Source: Domibacillus antri
Lineage (GTDB): Bacteria; Bacillota; Bacilli; Bacillales; Domibacillaceae
Direction of reading: 5' to 3'
Length of the DNA: 50,495 nucleotides
Assembly (NCBI RefSeq): GCF_001936625.1
Contig: NZ_MSDU01000016.1
Span: forward strand, 1 to 50,495
The notes under the pieces were generated by a model. The model saw only the letters and a program-made list of their open reading frames with translations. It did no database searches and was not told the DNA's origin. Positions 35,450-47,670 of the stretch are shown piece by piece (position 1 is the first letter of the stretch; the number at the start of each line of letters is the position of its first letter). The position numbers and the translations under genes were made by a program.

Positions 35450-35745
35450 TGATGGAAACGACACAATTCATTCAACCATTAATGGCTGCACCAAAAGCAG
35501 CATTATATGCCTATACACCGATGTGCGGCACATGCCAGGTCGCCGGCAGAATGCTTGATGTTGTCGAAGCGATGAACATTGATGTGCCGCTTGAGCGGAT
35601 CAATTTAAATTATTATGAGGATCTGGCGCGTGAATTTGAGATTGAAAGCGTACCGTGTTTACTTTTATTTTCAAACGGGAAACTAAAAAAGAAAATTTAC
35701 GCTTTTCAGTCAGTTCCATATATATATGAAGAAATACGATCATGA
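35449..35745 (+). CDS. yusE: Thioredoxin-like protein YusE
   Basis: A 98-residue thioredoxin-fold protein with the redox motif CGTC in YTPMCGTCQVAGRML and the conserved cis-proline region ESVPCLLLFSNGKL. It may reduce disulfides; its partner is unknown. GTG 35449 overlaps the yusF stop codon; ATG 35452 is the next codon and equally possible. It ends before the metNPQ promoter. Confidence 0.87.
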   Translation: MMETTQFIQPLMAAPKAALYAYTPMCGTCQVAGRMLDVVEAMNIDVPLERINLNYYEDLAREFEIESVPCLLLFSNGKLKKKIYAFQSVPYIYEEIRS

Positions 35746-35787
35746 ATGTAATGCCATTTATTTCAGTCGGGATTGAAAAATGTTTTG

Positions 35788-35817
35788 TTGACATAATTGT
35801 TTTGTGAATGTTAAAAT
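35788..35817 (+). promoter_or_regulatory. Promoter of metNPQ
   Basis: Consensus TTGACA (35788-35793), an 18-base spacer and TAAAAT (35812-35817). It starts the riboswitch leader near 35825. Confidence 0.75.
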
Positions 35818-35837
35818 CCATTCAGATTCATAACAAG

Positions 35838-35996
35838 CTCTTATCAAGAGAGGCTGAGGGACGTGCCCGATGAAGCCCAGCAACCGTCTTTTATAGAAAA
35901 GGTGCTAAATCACACGAAGCAGTTTGCTCCGGCAGATGAGAGGAAGGAACGTAACGCTTCGCCTTTCTGTCATTTTGAGCAGATAGGTTTTTTTTA
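35838..35996 (+). promoter_or_regulatory. SAM-I (S-box) riboswitch with terminator
   Basis: The aptamer runs from CTCTTATCAAGAG (35838-35850) through GGCTGAGGGA and CCCGATGAAGCCCAGCAACC to the closing arm GATGAGAG (35935-35942), which are the S-box signatures. The expression platform is the imperfect hairpin CCTTTCTG (35962-35969) / CAGATAGG (35980-35987) followed by nine T. With SAM bound the terminator forms and metNPQ is off. Confidence 0.95.
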
Positions 35997-36014
35997 TGGA
36001 GAGGAGTTGACATC

Positions 36015-37040
36015 ATGATTTTAATCGAACAGGCCAAGAAGATCTTTCAAACGAAAAACGGTCCGGTGACGGCTGTGAGTGATATAAACCTATCCGTTCA
36101 GGAAGGGGAAATTTTTGGCATGATCGGCTACAGCGGTGCAGGAAAAAGTACGCTTATCCGGATGCTGAACGGTCTGGAGACACCAACGGAAGGCTCTGTC
36201 ACGGTTGCAGGGCGCGCGGTGTCAAAAATTAAAGGCGGCGAACTTCGCAAAGCACGCCAGGAGATCGGCATGATTTTTCAGCACTTTAACCTGCTTTGGT
36301 CACGCACGGTTCGCGGCAACATTGCATTCCCGCTTGAAATAGCCGGCGTGTCAAAGGAGGAACGGGACAAGCGGGTAAACGAACTGATTGAACTCGTCGG
36401 ACTCGATGGACGGGGAGATTCGTATCCGTCACAGCTGTCGGGCGGTCAAAAGCAGCGTGTCGGCATTGCCCGGGCGCTTGCCAATAATCCGAAAGTATTA
36501 CTGTGTGATGAAGCAACGTCCGCTCTCGATCCGCAGACAACAGATTCCATTTTAGAACTGCTCGTTGATATTAATCAAAGGCTCGGTTTGACCATTGTGC
36601 TCATTACGCATGAAATGCATGTCATCCGGAAAATTTGTCATCGTGTGGCGGTGATGGAAGCGGGTAAAATTGTGGAGCTTGGACCGGTACTGGATGTATT
36701 CCGCCGTCCGGAACAGCCGATTACAAAGCGGTTTGTCCAGCAGGTGACAGAGCCGGACGAATCAAAAGAAACGATTCAGCATTTGCTTGAAGCTCATCCA
36801 AATGGGAAAATTGTGAAATTAACGTTCGTTGGCGTTTCAGCTGAACAGCCGGTGATAACCGAATTGATCCGCCAGTTTGACGTGGCTGTTAACATTTTGC
36901 AGGGGAAAATTTCACAGACACAAAATGGTGCCTATGGAACATTGTATGTTCACTTAACGGGTGATACTTCTGAAGTGAACAAAGCGGTGGCATTTTTAGA
37001 TGCACAGCAAGTGGATTCGGAGGTCGGAGCGTATGACTGA
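36015..37040 (+). CDS. metN: Methionine ABC transporter ATPase MetN
   Basis: A 341-residue ATPase with Walker A GYSGAGKST, signature LSGGQKQRVGIARAL, Walker B VLLCDEATSALDP and switch His in LITHEMHV. A C-terminal NIL domain (about residues 265-341, LTFVGVSAEQPVITELIRQF) binds methionine and inhibits transport when the cell is full. GAGAGGAG precedes the ATG. It is the first gene of the riboswitch-controlled operon and overlaps metP by eight bases. Confidence 0.95.
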   Translation: MILIEQAKKIFQTKNGPVTAVSDINLSVQEGEIFGMIGYSGAGKSTLIRMLNGLETPTEGSVTVAGRAVSKIKGGELRKARQEIGMIFQHFNLLWSRTVRGNIAFPLEIAGVSKEERDKRVNELIELVGLDGRGDSYPSQLSGGQKQRVGIARALANNPKVLLCDEATSALDPQTTDSILELLVDINQRLGLTIVLITHEMHVIRKICHRVAVMEAGKIVELGPVLDVFRRPEQPITKRFVQQVTEPDESKETIQHLLEAHPNGKIVKLTFVGVSAEQPVITELIRQFDVAVNILQGKISQTQNGAYGTLYVHLTGDTSEVNKAVAFLDAQQVDSEVGAYD

Positions 37041-37701
37041 ACAATGGTTTCCGAATGTCGATTGGGAAAAAATGTGGGAAGCAACAGTACAGACGCTTTA
37101 TATGACGAGTATTTCAGTCATTATCACCTTTATTTTAGGTATATTACTCGGTCTCCTGCTCTTTTTAACATCGAAAGGGCAGTTGTGGGAAAATAAAGCT
37201 GTGTATGGCGTAACAGCTATCATCGTCAACGTATTCCGCTCCATTCCCTTTATCATTTTAATCGTTTTGCTCATTCCATTTACAAAAGCGGTTGTCGGAA
37301 CGATTATTGGTGAGAATGCGGCGCTTCCGGCACTGATTATCGGTGCGGCGCCATTTTATGCCCGGATGGTCGAAATTGCCTTGCGGGAAATAGACAAAGG
37401 CGTTATTGAAGCGGCGCGTGCGATGGGGGCATCAACCGGTACGATTATCCGGAAAGTATTACTTCCGGAATCGATGCCGGCACTTGTTTCCGGGATTACC
37501 GTTACAGCGATTGCGCTCGTCGGCTACACGGCAATGGCCGGTGTCATCGGCGCAGGCGGTCTCGGGAATCTTGCGTATCTTGATGGTTTCCAGCGCAGCC
37601 GCAATGATGTGACGATGATGGCAACAATCATTATTTTAATTATTGTGTTTATCATTCAGTTTATCGGCGATACGGCAACCCGCAAGCTCGATAAACGATA
37701 A
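37033..37701 (+). CDS. metP: Methionine ABC transporter permease MetP
   Basis: A 222-residue permease with five hydrophobic helices and the EAA loop EAARAMGASTGTIIRKVLLPESMPAL that docks on MetN. ATG 37033 has GGAGGTCGGAG upstream and overlaps the metN stop; the open frame begins earlier at 37000, inside metN. It forms the dimeric methionine channel. Confidence 0.93.
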   Translation: MTEQWFPNVDWEKMWEATVQTLYMTSISVIITFILGILLGLLLFLTSKGQLWENKAVYGVTAIIVNVFRSIPFIILIVLLIPFTKAVVGTIIGENAALPALIIGAAPFYARMVEIALREIDKGVIEAARAMGASTGTIIRKVLLPESMPALVSGITVTAIALVGYTAMAGVIGAGGLGNLAYLDGFQRSRNDVTMMATIIILIIVFIIQFIGDTATRKLDKR

Positions 37702-37725
37702 AATATATTTTTCAGGAGGAATTTC

Positions 37726-38580
37726 ATGATGAAAAAATGGCTTTTAGGCTTCTTAACAGCTGCCATCGTACTTGTTTTGGCAGCATGCGGAGGCGGAGAA
37801 GAAACAACAGATAACGAAAGTGCAGATTCAGGTTCATCGGAAGAAGATACTGCATTAGTCGTAGGGGCATCGAATGTACCGCATGCCGTTATTTTAGAAG
37901 AAGCAAAACCGCTGCTTAAAGAAAAAGGATATGATCTTGAAATCGAAACGTTCCAGGATTACATTTTACCAAACAAGGTGCTAGAAGAAGGCGAAATTGA
38001 CGCAAACTATTTCCAGCACATTCCATACCTTGAAGCGCAGAAAAAAGAACACGGTTATGATTTCGTCAACGCCGGCGGTATTCATATTGAACCAATCGGT
38101 GTCTATTCACAAAAATATAAGAGCCTGGACGAACTTCCAGAAGGTGCAACCATTTTGATGAGCTCATCTGTTGCGGACCACGGCCGTATTTTAACAATGC
38201 TTGAAGCACAAGGTCTTATTACGCTGAAAGATGGCGTTGTGAAAGAAGAAGCAACAATTGATGATATTGCCGAAAACAAAAAGAACTTCCAATTTGATTA
38301 TCAATATGAAGCAGCGCTGCTTCCGCAAGTGTATAATAATGGAGAAGGCGATGCTGTCTTGATCAACTCAAACTACGCGATTGACGCCGGCTTGAATCCG
38401 CTTGAAGATTCCATTGCCATTGAAGACAAAGAATCTCCATACGTGAACGTGATTGCGGTTCGCTCCGGTGATGAAAACCAAGAAAAAATTAAAGCGCTCG
38501 TTGAAGTGCTTCATTCTCAAGAGATTCAAGACTTTATTTTAGCGGAATGGGGCGGCGCAGTCGTTCCTGTAACCGAATAA
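37726..38580 (+). CDS. metQ: Methionine-binding lipoprotein MetQ
   Basis: A 284-residue NlpA-family lipoprotein. The signal peptide ends at LAAC (Cys about 21), followed by an acidic linker. The binding domain has GASNVPHAVILEEAKPLL, LPNKVLEEGEIDANYFQHIPYL and PIGVYSQKY. It binds L- and probably D-methionine for MetNP. AGGAGGAA precedes ATG 37726. The terminator at 38592 ends the operon. Confidence 0.95.
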   Translation: MMKKWLLGFLTAAIVLVLAACGGGEETTDNESADSGSSEEDTALVVGASNVPHAVILEEAKPLLKEKGYDLEIETFQDYILPNKVLEEGEIDANYFQHIPYLEAQKKEHGYDFVNAGGIHIEPIGVYSQKYKSLDELPEGATILMSSSVADHGRILTMLEAQGLITLKDGVVKEEATIDDIAENKKNFQFDYQYEAALLPQVYNNGEGDAVLINSNYAIDAGLNPLEDSIAIEDKESPYVNVIAVRSGDENQEKIKALVEVLHSQEIQDFILAEWGGAVVPVTE

Positions 38581-38591
38581 TTTCAGATGAC

Positions 38592-38616
38592 GCCCGGCAT
38601 TTCGCCGGGTTTTTTC
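38592..38616 (+). terminator. Terminator of metNPQ
   Basis: CCCGGC (38593-38598) / GCCGGG (38604-38609) followed by seven T. Confidence 0.9.
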
Positions 38617-38679
38617 AATGGAAGTTTTCAAACAATTACGAATTTGTGAGGATTTGGTTTATATTCTGCGTATAGGGAT

Positions 38680-38800
38680 ATATACAAGAGTATATTGGAG
38701 CTCACAACATGTGAGAGGATCTCAGGCGGTTTTATGGCCTTTGCGCGTCCAGGCTGTAAGCTGTTACCATTAATAACGGAGCAGCTCTCCAAAAAAAACG
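38680..38800 (+). promoter_or_regulatory. Structured leader of unknown type
   Basis: About 110 bases between the metQ terminator and a small gene look like folded RNA. GGAGCT (38697-38702) can pair with the downstream AGCTCTCC (about 38783-38790). CACA-ACA-TGTG is a local hairpin, and CTGTTA-CCATTAA-TAACGG (38760-38778) is a 6-bp stem with one G-U pair. Several GGC/GCC pairs lie between. It does not match SAM, T-box, purine, TPP, FMN, lysine or glycine leaders as I know them. A weak promoter (TTGGTT/GATATA, 17-base spacer) precedes it. Confidence 0.4.
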
Positions 38801-38817
38801 AAAAGGATTGATTCCCT

Positions 38818-39015
38818 ATTAGTAACTCACTGGATATGAAGTACACAGAAGGTATGGAAAAAGCGATGCACGCATCACACGGTGTCGGCTACGCGGTGTA
38901 CAGCCAGAAACATGAAGTGAGAATTGACGTCGAGCAGCAGCGCGAGCAGGATTACCTGGAAAGCAGACGCATGGTTGCGGATTTTAACCGGAAATTTACC
39001 AATCACATATCGTAA
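38818..39015 (+). CDS. Small soluble protein, possible ATT start
   Basis: A 59-residue ORF from ATG 38836 (MKYTEGMEKAMHASHGVGY..., ending RKFTNHIS), or 65 residues from ATT 38818. The only ribosome site, AAAAGGA at 38801-38807, is 10 bases before ATT 38818 and 28 before the ATG. The frame ISNSLDMKYTEG suggests that either ATT is the start (a rare start known from infC) or an ATG has mutated. The protein is charged, without membrane helix; I do not know a family. Its own terminator at 39028 and the structured leader indicate an independent transcript between metQ and sufC. Confidence 0.6.
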   Translation: MSNSLDMKYTEGMEKAMHASHGVGYAVYSQKHEVRIDVEQQREQDYLESRRMVADFNRKFTNHIS

Positions 39016-39027
39016 CGAAAAGAGGGG

Positions 39028-39052
39028 AAACCGGCATAAAAGCCGGTTTTTC
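39028..39052 (+). terminator. Terminator after the small gene
   Basis: AAACCGGC-ATAAAA-GCCGGTTTTT, 12 bases after the stop codon. Confidence 0.85.
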
Positions 39053-39189
39053 TACTTTTATTTGCGAATACAAATTGTAATCGTTTTCTTGGGTTGAATA
39101 TAAATTCTATTTGTTATAAGATTGTAATGAGAATAAATTGAGAATAGACACAATCGGTTACTCAAGCCGATGAATACGGAGGGTAAAAC

Positions 39190-39966
39190 ATGTCACAATC
39201 AACATTAACAATTAAAGATCTTCACGTCTCCATTGACGGGAAAGAGATTTTAAAAGGGGTCAACCTTGAGATTAAAGGCGGCGAGTTTCATGCGATCATG
39301 GGACCGAATGGAACAGGTAAATCCACGCTTTCTTCCGCGATCATGGGCCACCCTAAATATGAGGTAACACAAGGATCGATCACGCTTGACGGTGAAGATG
39401 TGTTGGAAATGGAAGTAGATGAGCGCGCTCGTGCGGGCCTCTTCCTGGCGATGCAATATCCAAGTGAAATTACAGGCGTTACAAACGCGGAATTCCTTCG
39501 CTCTGCTGTGAATGCACGCCGTGAAGAAGGAGACGAAATTTCACTCATGAAATTTATCCGTCAAATGGACAAAAACATGGACCTTCTTGAAATGGATCAG
39601 GATATGGCACAGCGTTATTTAAATGAAGGGTTCTCTGGCGGGGAGAAAAAACGCAACGAAATTCTTCAATTAATGACAATTGAGCCGAAAATTGCGATTC
39701 TTGATGAAATCGACTCCGGTCTTGATATCGATGCGCTTAAAGTGGTATCAAAAGGGATCAACAAAATGCGCGGCGAAGACTTTGGCTGCTTAATGATTAC
39801 CCATTACCAGCGTCTCTTGAACTACATCACGCCTGACCATGTTCATGTTATGATGCAGGGCAAAATCGTGAAATCCGGCGGTGCGGAATTGGCTGAACGC
39901 CTTGAAGCAGAAGGATATGACTGGATTAAACAGGAACTTGGCATCGAAGACGAAACGGTACAGTAA
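39190..39966 (+). CDS. sufC: Fe-S assembly ATPase SufC
   Basis: A 258-residue ABC-type ATPase of the SUF system; it forms SufBC2D and drives conformational change of the scaffold. Walker A GPNGTGKST, signature FSGGEKKRNEI, Walker B IAILDEIDSGLDIDAL and the switch His in MITHYQRLL are present. The signature FSGGEKKRNE is specific to SufC. GGAGGGTAAAAC precedes the ATG. First gene of sufCDSUB. Confidence 0.96.
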   Translation: MSQSTLTIKDLHVSIDGKEILKGVNLEIKGGEFHAIMGPNGTGKSTLSSAIMGHPKYEVTQGSITLDGEDVLEMEVDERARAGLFLAMQYPSEITGVTNAEFLRSAVNARREEGDEISLMKFIRQMDKNMDLLEMDQDMAQRYLNEGFSGGEKKRNEILQLMTIEPKIAILDEIDSGLDIDALKVVSKGINKMRGEDFGCLMITHYQRLLNYITPDHVHVMMQGKIVKSGGAELAERLEAEGYDWIKQELGIEDETVQ

Positions 39967-39983
39967 TCGAGGAGGAGCAAACA

Positions 39984-42944
<2,961 letters not shown>

Positions 42945-42955
42945 ATATAATAAAA

Positions 42956-43079
42956 CAGAATGAGTGAAAACGCTTGTCTTTCCAGGCGCGAAGCCGGTTT
43001 TGAAGCGGAGTGACCCTAATGGTCATGAGCATTCAAAAATGGCAAGCAACGCCGAAAGCGAGCGTTTGCCACCATTCTG
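42956..43079 (+). promoter_or_regulatory. Structured intergenic element between sufU and sufB
   Basis: A 124-base element is closed by an almost continuous stem: CAGAATG (42956-42962) / CATTCTG (43073-43079), then GTG/CAC, then AAACGCT (42968-42974) / AGCGTTT (43061-43067). Inside are TTTTGAA (42998-43004) / TTCAAAA (43032-43038) with TGACC-CTAAT-GGTCA at its tip, a GGC-GCGAA-GCC hairpin, and GGCAAGC/GCC-type pairing. It lies only in the sufU-sufB gap and ends a few bases before the sufB ribosome site. I know no named family for it. Confidence 0.6.
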
Positions 43080-43100
43080 CGACAACAGGAGGAATGAAGC

Positions 43101-44498
43101 ATGGCTAAAAAAGCCCCTGAAATTGGCGATTACAAATATGGCTTCCATGACCGTGATGTCTCGATTTTTCGATCAGAACGCGGATTGACGCCGGAAATCG
43201 TAAAAGAAATTTCAAAAATGAAAGAAGAACCACAATGGATGCTCGATTTCCGTTTGAAATCATTGGATCACTTCTATAAAATGCCGATGCCGCAATGGGG
43301 AGGCGACATGTCGTCTCTAAACTTCGATGAAATTACGTATTACGTAAAGCCATCCGAAAAGTCGGAAAAATCCTGGGATGAAGTACCGGAAGAAATCAAA
43401 CAGACGTTTGACAAGCTCGGTATTCCTGAAGCGGAACAAAAATATCTTGCGGGTGTTTCCGCTCAGTACGAATCAGAAGTTGTATATCACAACATGAAAG
43501 AAGATTTGGAAGAGCTCGGAATCGTCTTTAAAGATACAGATTCAGCTTTAAAAGAAAATGAAGACGTCTTCAAAAAATACTGGGCGACGGTGATTCCGCC
43601 GACTGATAATAAATTTGCTGCATTGAACTCGGCTGTATGGTCAGGCGGTTCATTCATTTATGTGCCGCCAGGTGTAAAAGTCGATACACCGCTGCAGGCG
43701 TATTTCCGTATTAATTCGGAAAACATGGGCCAGTTCGAGCGTACGCTTATTATCGTCGACAAAGACGCAAGCGTGCATTACGTTGAAGGATGTACGGCTC
43801 CGGTTTATACAACAAACTCACTTCACTCAGCGGTTGTTGAAATTTACATTGCTGAAGGCGCGTACTGCCGTTACACAACGATTCAAAACTGGGCAAACAA
43901 TGTGTTTAACCTTGTAACGAAACGTGCGGTATGTGAAGCAAACGCGACAATGGAATGGGTTGATGGCAACATCGGTTCAAAATTAACGATGAAATACCCT
44001 GCTGTTATTCTAAAAGGTGAAGGTGCACGCGGCATGACATTGTCCATTGCCCTTGCCGGTAAAGGACAGCATCAGGATGCCGGTGCGAAAATGATTCACC
44101 TGGCGCCAAACACTTCGTCAACGATTGTATCAAAATCCATCTCAAAACAAGGCGGAAAAGTAACGTATCGCGGAATTGTTCACTTCGGACGTAAAGCAGA
44201 CGGAGCCCGTTCTAACATCGAGTGCGATACGTTGATTATGGATAATAAATCAACATCTGATACGATTCCATACAACGAAATTTTAAATGACAACATTTCA
44301 CTTGAACATGAAGCGAAAGTGTCGAAAGTATCCGAAGAGCAGCTATTCTACTTGATGAGCCGCGGTATTTCTGAAGAAGAAGCAACAGAAATGATCGTCA
44401 TGGGCTTCATCGAGCCGTTCACAAAAGAACTGCCAATGGAATATGCCGTTGAAATGAACAGATTGATCAAGTTCGAAATGGAAGGCAGTATCGGTTAA
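43101..44498 (+). CDS. sufB: Fe-S scaffold protein SufB
   Basis: A 465-residue scaffold subunit on which Fe-S clusters are built with SufC and SufD. Typical stretches are [40 protein letters not shown] and [33 protein letters not shown]. The conserved Glu-rich C-terminal region is complete. CAGGAGGAATGAAGC precedes the ATG. It is separated from sufU by the structured element, unlike the tightly overlapped upstream genes. Confidence 0.96.
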   Translation: MAKKAPEIGDYKYGFHDRDVSIFRSERGLTPEIVKEISKMKEEPQWMLDFRLKSLDHFYKMPMPQWGGDMSSLNFDEITYYVKPSEKSEKSWDEVPEEIKQTFDKLGIPEAEQKYLAGVSAQYESEVVYHNMKEDLEELGIVFKDTDSALKENEDVFKKYWATVIPPTDNKFAALNSAVWSGGSFIYVPPGVKVDTPLQAYFRINSENMGQFERTLIIVDKDASVHYVEGCTAPVYTTNSLHSAVVEIYIAEGAYCRYTTIQNWANNVFNLVTKRAVCEANATMEWVDGNIGSKLTMKYPAVILKGEGARGMTLSIALAGKGQHQDAGAKMIHLAPNTSSTIVSKSISKQGGKVTYRGIVHFGRKADGARSNIECDTLIMDNKSTSDTIPYNEILNDNISLEHEAKVSKVSEEQLFYLMSRGISEEEATEMIVMGFIEPFTKELPMEYAVEMNRLIKFEMEGSIG

Positions 44499-44508
44499 TA
44501 AAGAGAAG

Positions 44509-44534
44509 ATCCCCTTTTGCGAGGGGATTTTTTT
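44509..44534 (+). terminator. Terminator of the suf operon
   Basis: ATCCCCT / AGGGGAT stem (44509-44515, 44522-44528) followed by seven T. Confidence 0.9.
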
Positions 44535-44618
44535 CGTATGAATGAAATTTGATCATGCTCAAAATGATATGTAAACGGTTTAGCCCTAATTATGATAAAA
44601 TCAGTATGAGGTGATTGT

Positions 44619-45464
44619 ATGATTTATACGGGTGTAACGGGATGGGGTGACCACGATACGCTTTATACGCAAGGTGTGGCTTCCCGTGATAAATTAACAG
44701 AATATGCGGCCCATTTTCCAACGGTTGAAGTCGATTCCACCTTTTATGCCGTGCAGCCGGAGCGGAACATGCACAAATGGACAGATGAAACTCCGGAAGG
44801 CTTCCGTTTTGTTGTGAAAGCGTATCAGGGAATGACGGGACATGAACGGGGAGAGATTCCTTTTGATTCAAAGGAAGAGATGTTTCAGGCTTTCCTATTG
44901 TCGCTGACGCCGATGATTGATTCTGGCAAACTCGCAATGGTGCTGTTTCAGTTTCCACCATGGTTTGACTGTACACGGGAAAATGTGACGTATCTTCGCT
45001 ATTGTAAAGAAAAAATGGGGGACGTGTCTCTTGCGGCCGAATTCCGCAATCAAACGTGGTACAAAGCGGCTTTTATTGATAAAACCATCGCTTTTTTGGA
45101 ACGGGAAAACTGGATACATACGGTGTGTGATGAACCGCAGGCAGGAGAAGGATCGGTTCCAATTGTGCTGCAGGCGACCCATCAAGAAAAAACGTTAATC
45201 CGCATGCACGGGCGGAACCGTGCCGGCTGGCAGAAAAACGGAAACAAAAATTGGCGTGAAGTGCGTTACCTGTACCGCTACAACGAACATGAACTGCGCC
45301 AGTGGGTAGACTATACAAAAGAGCTTACGCAGCAGTCTAAAGACGTATATATCTTGTTTAACAATAATTCGGGCGGCGATGCGGCTGATAATGCGAAGCA
45401 GTTTCTCGATCTGGCCGAAATACAATATGATAATCTGGCATCACGCCAGCTCGATCTTTTTTAG
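44619..45464 (+). CDS. yunF: DUF72 protein YunF
   Basis: A 281-residue DUF72 (TIM-barrel-like) protein. Start YTGVTGWGDHDTLY, then FPTVEVDSTFYAVQP, FRFVVKAYQGMTGH and LFNNNSGGDAADNAKQFLDL are typical. The biochemical role is not established. GAGGTGATTGT precedes the ATG. The yunF-yunE-yunD order matches B. subtilis, with short gaps. Confidence 0.88.
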   Translation: MIYTGVTGWGDHDTLYTQGVASRDKLTEYAAHFPTVEVDSTFYAVQPERNMHKWTDETPEGFRFVVKAYQGMTGHERGEIPFDSKEEMFQAFLLSLTPMIDSGKLAMVLFQFPPWFDCTRENVTYLRYCKEKMGDVSLAAEFRNQTWYKAAFIDKTIAFLERENWIHTVCDEPQAGEGSVPIVLQATHQEKTLIRMHGRNRAGWQKNGNKNWREVRYLYRYNEHELRQWVDYTKELTQQSKDVYILFNNNSGGDAADNAKQFLDLAEIQYDNLASRQLDLF

Positions 45465-45479
45465 GAGGAACACCGCGTT

Positions 45480-46289
45480 ATGGAATGGATTATTTTACTT
45501 ATCATCGGCTTTATTGCCGCTGCAATCGGAGCGCTTGTTGGGCTTGGAGGCGGGATTATTATCGTGCCCGCGCTGCTGTTTCTCGGCGGTACAGCCCTTT
45601 TCGCTCCTGTTTCACCGCAAGTCTCGGTTGGCACGTCATCGGTTATTTTAATTATTACGGGTCTGTCCTCGACGCTTGCGTATATGAAACAAAAAAAGGT
45701 TGATTATAAACTTGGATTCATTCTTTTTATTGGAAGCGCGCCGGGCAGTATTCTCGGTGCTTATGCGAACAAAGGACTCGACATGAGCCAGTTCAGCCTT
45801 TATTTCGGTTTGTTTATGGTCTTCATGTCATTCGTTTTAATGTTTAAAAGCCGTGCTAAACCTATTTTCGGCACGCGCGGCATCCCACGTACATTTATTG
45901 ATCAGGAAGGAACACATACATATTCGATTGAGCCGGTGACCGGTACAGTCGCGTCGTTTATTGTCGGGTTTTTCGGTGGACTGTTTGGTATTGGAGGAGG
46001 ATCTCTTATGGTGCCGGCCATGATTATGCTGTTTGCTGTTCCGCCGCATGTTGCCGTCGCTACATCGATGCTGTTAATTTTTCTTTCAGCCGGCGTCTCG
46101 AGTGCGACGCATATCTCGCTTGGGAATGTCGAATGGTTTTATGCCGCAGCGCTAGTACCAGGCGCATGGTTTGGTGCCAAATTTGGTGCATGGCTGAATG
46201 CGCGGATAGCGTCCAAAACGGTCGTTCTCCTGCTTCGCCTTGTCCTTATTCTCATCGGAATCCGGCTTATTTGGCAGGGCATCAGTTAA
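45480..46289 (+). CDS. yunE: TSUP-family membrane transporter YunE (TauE/SafE)
   Basis: A 269-residue membrane protein with about eight hydrophobic helices and the twin family motifs GALVGLGGGIIIVPALL and GGLFGIGGGSLMVPAMI in the two halves. TSUP proteins move sulfite, sulfonates or other anions; the substrate is not known here. TAGGAGGAACACC precedes the ATG, overlapping the end of yunF. Confidence 0.88.
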   Translation: MEWIILLIIGFIAAAIGALVGLGGGIIIVPALLFLGGTALFAPVSPQVSVGTSSVILIITGLSSTLAYMKQKKVDYKLGFILFIGSAPGSILGAYANKGLDMSQFSLYFGLFMVFMSFVLMFKSRAKPIFGTRGIPRTFIDQEGTHTYSIEPVTGTVASFIVGFFGGLFGIGGGSLMVPAMIMLFAVPPHVAVATSMLLIFLSAGVSSATHISLGNVEWFYAAALVPGAWFGAKFGAWLNARIASKTVVLLLRLVLILIGIRLIWQGIS

Positions 46290-46304
46290 AGGGTGGAATG
46301 ATTG

Positions 46305-47660
46305 ATGGAGAAAACGATACATATTTACCATACGAACGATTTGCACAGCCATTTTGAAAATTGGCCGCGCATTGCGCATTTCTTAAAGGAAAGAAGACGC
46401 ATTCATGAAGAGGCGGGAGAATGTACATTAACATTTGATATCGGCGACCATGTGGACAGAGCCCACCCGCTGACAGAAGGAACACTCGGTTCTTTCAATG
46501 TGGAATTATTAAATCAGTCGAAATTTGACGCCGTCGCTATCGGCAACAACGAAGGCATTACATTGCCGAAAGAGGCGTTAAACCGGCTGTATGACCGGGC
46601 TGAATTTACCGTTATTTGTGCCAATCTATTTGACAAAATGGGCGGGCGGCCGGATTGGGTTTTACCATATCGTTTTTTTCACGCAGGGGATATGAAGATT
46701 GCGGTAACATCCGCCACAGCTCAATACACAACATTCTATGAGCAGCTTGGCTGGACGATTACCGATCCGCTGAACGAGTTGAGAAATCTAATTAAAATGC
46801 TCAAAAAAAGAGCGGATATGGTTATTGTGCTTTCCCATCTCGGTATGTATGACGATGAAAAGCTTGCGGAAGAAACAGAAGCGGATGTTATTCTGGGCGC
46901 CCATACGCATCATGTGTTCCATGAGGGAAAAGAAATCAACGGCACGCTGCTTGCGGCTGCTGGAAGATATGGATATTTTGCCGGTCATGTGGAAATTGAA
47001 ATTAATGAGGAAACCCGCTCAATACGCAAAAAACGGGCACGTGTATATGAAACGAACCGGTCATTGGAAGCACCGGCAGATGAACGGCTGCAGCAGGAAA
47101 CATTTTCTTCAGAGGGGAAAAAAGCGCTGTCCGTACCCGTTGTTCATCTGGAGCACGAATTGAATAGCGACTGGTTTCAGCCGTCAGTATTGCCGTTGAT
47201 GCTCACTGAAGCGCTGACAGAGTGGTGCAATGCAGACTGTTCCTTTTTAAATGCGGGGGTTGTGCTCGGCCATCTGCCTGCCGGAACCGTGACGAAATAC
47301 GATATTCATGGATTGCTTCCACATCCCATTAATCCATGTGTCATCGAACTCAAAGGCGCAGAACTTGCCGAAGTGCTGCGCCAGACACGGGACGAACAAT
47401 GGCCGCATATGCAAATTAAAGGGCTCGGTTTTCGCGGGAAGGTGATGGGACGGTTTGTTTATGACAAGATTGAAATGGACGGCCAGGTGATTTACATTGA
47501 TGGAAAGCCGCTTGACATGAAGAGAATATATAAGCTTGCAACGCTGGATATGTTCACCTATGGACATTATTTTGTTGAATTGCACCGGGCGCCTGTAAAA
47601 ACGTATTTTATGCCGGAGTTTTTACGTGACGTGCTGGAGTGGAAATTATTAAAGTTATGA
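46305..47660 (+). CDS. yunD: Metallophosphatase/5'-nucleotidase YunD
   Basis: A 451-residue cytoplasmic protein (no signal peptide). The N-terminal calcineurin-type phosphoesterase has the metal motifs HTNDLHSHF, DIGDHVDR, IGNNEG (GNxE in place of GNHE) and GAHTHH; the C-terminal part is a 5'-nucleotidase substrate domain (FLNAGVVLGHLPAGTVTKYDIHGLLPH). ATG 46305 has AAAGGGTGG about 8 bases away. Confidence 0.87.
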   Translation: MEKTIHIYHTNDLHSHFENWPRIAHFLKERRRIHEEAGECTLTFDIGDHVDRAHPLTEGTLGSFNVELLNQSKFDAVAIGNNEGITLPKEALNRLYDRAEFTVICANLFDKMGGRPDWVLPYRFFHAGDMKIAVTSATAQYTTFYEQLGWTITDPLNELRNLIKMLKKRADMVIVLSHLGMYDDEKLAEETEADVILGAHTHHVFHEGKEINGTLLAAAGRYGYFAGHVEIEINEETRSIRKKRARVYETNRSLEAPADERLQQETFSSEGKKALSVPVVHLEHELNSDWFQPSVLPLMLTEALTEWCNADCSFLNAGVVLGHLPAGTVTKYDIHGLLPHPINPCVIELKGAELAEVLRQTRDEQWPHMQIKGLGFRGKVMGRFVYDKIEMDGQVIYIDGKPLDMKRIYKLATLDMFTYGHYFVELHRAPVKTYFMPEFLRDVLEWKLLKL

Positions 47661-47670
47661 CGCTCCTTTG

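Noticed and set aside
38680-38800. T-box or known riboswitch
   Set aside because: No T-box sequence (AGGGTGGNACCGCG), no S-box, purine, TPP, FMN, lysine or glycine signature was found.
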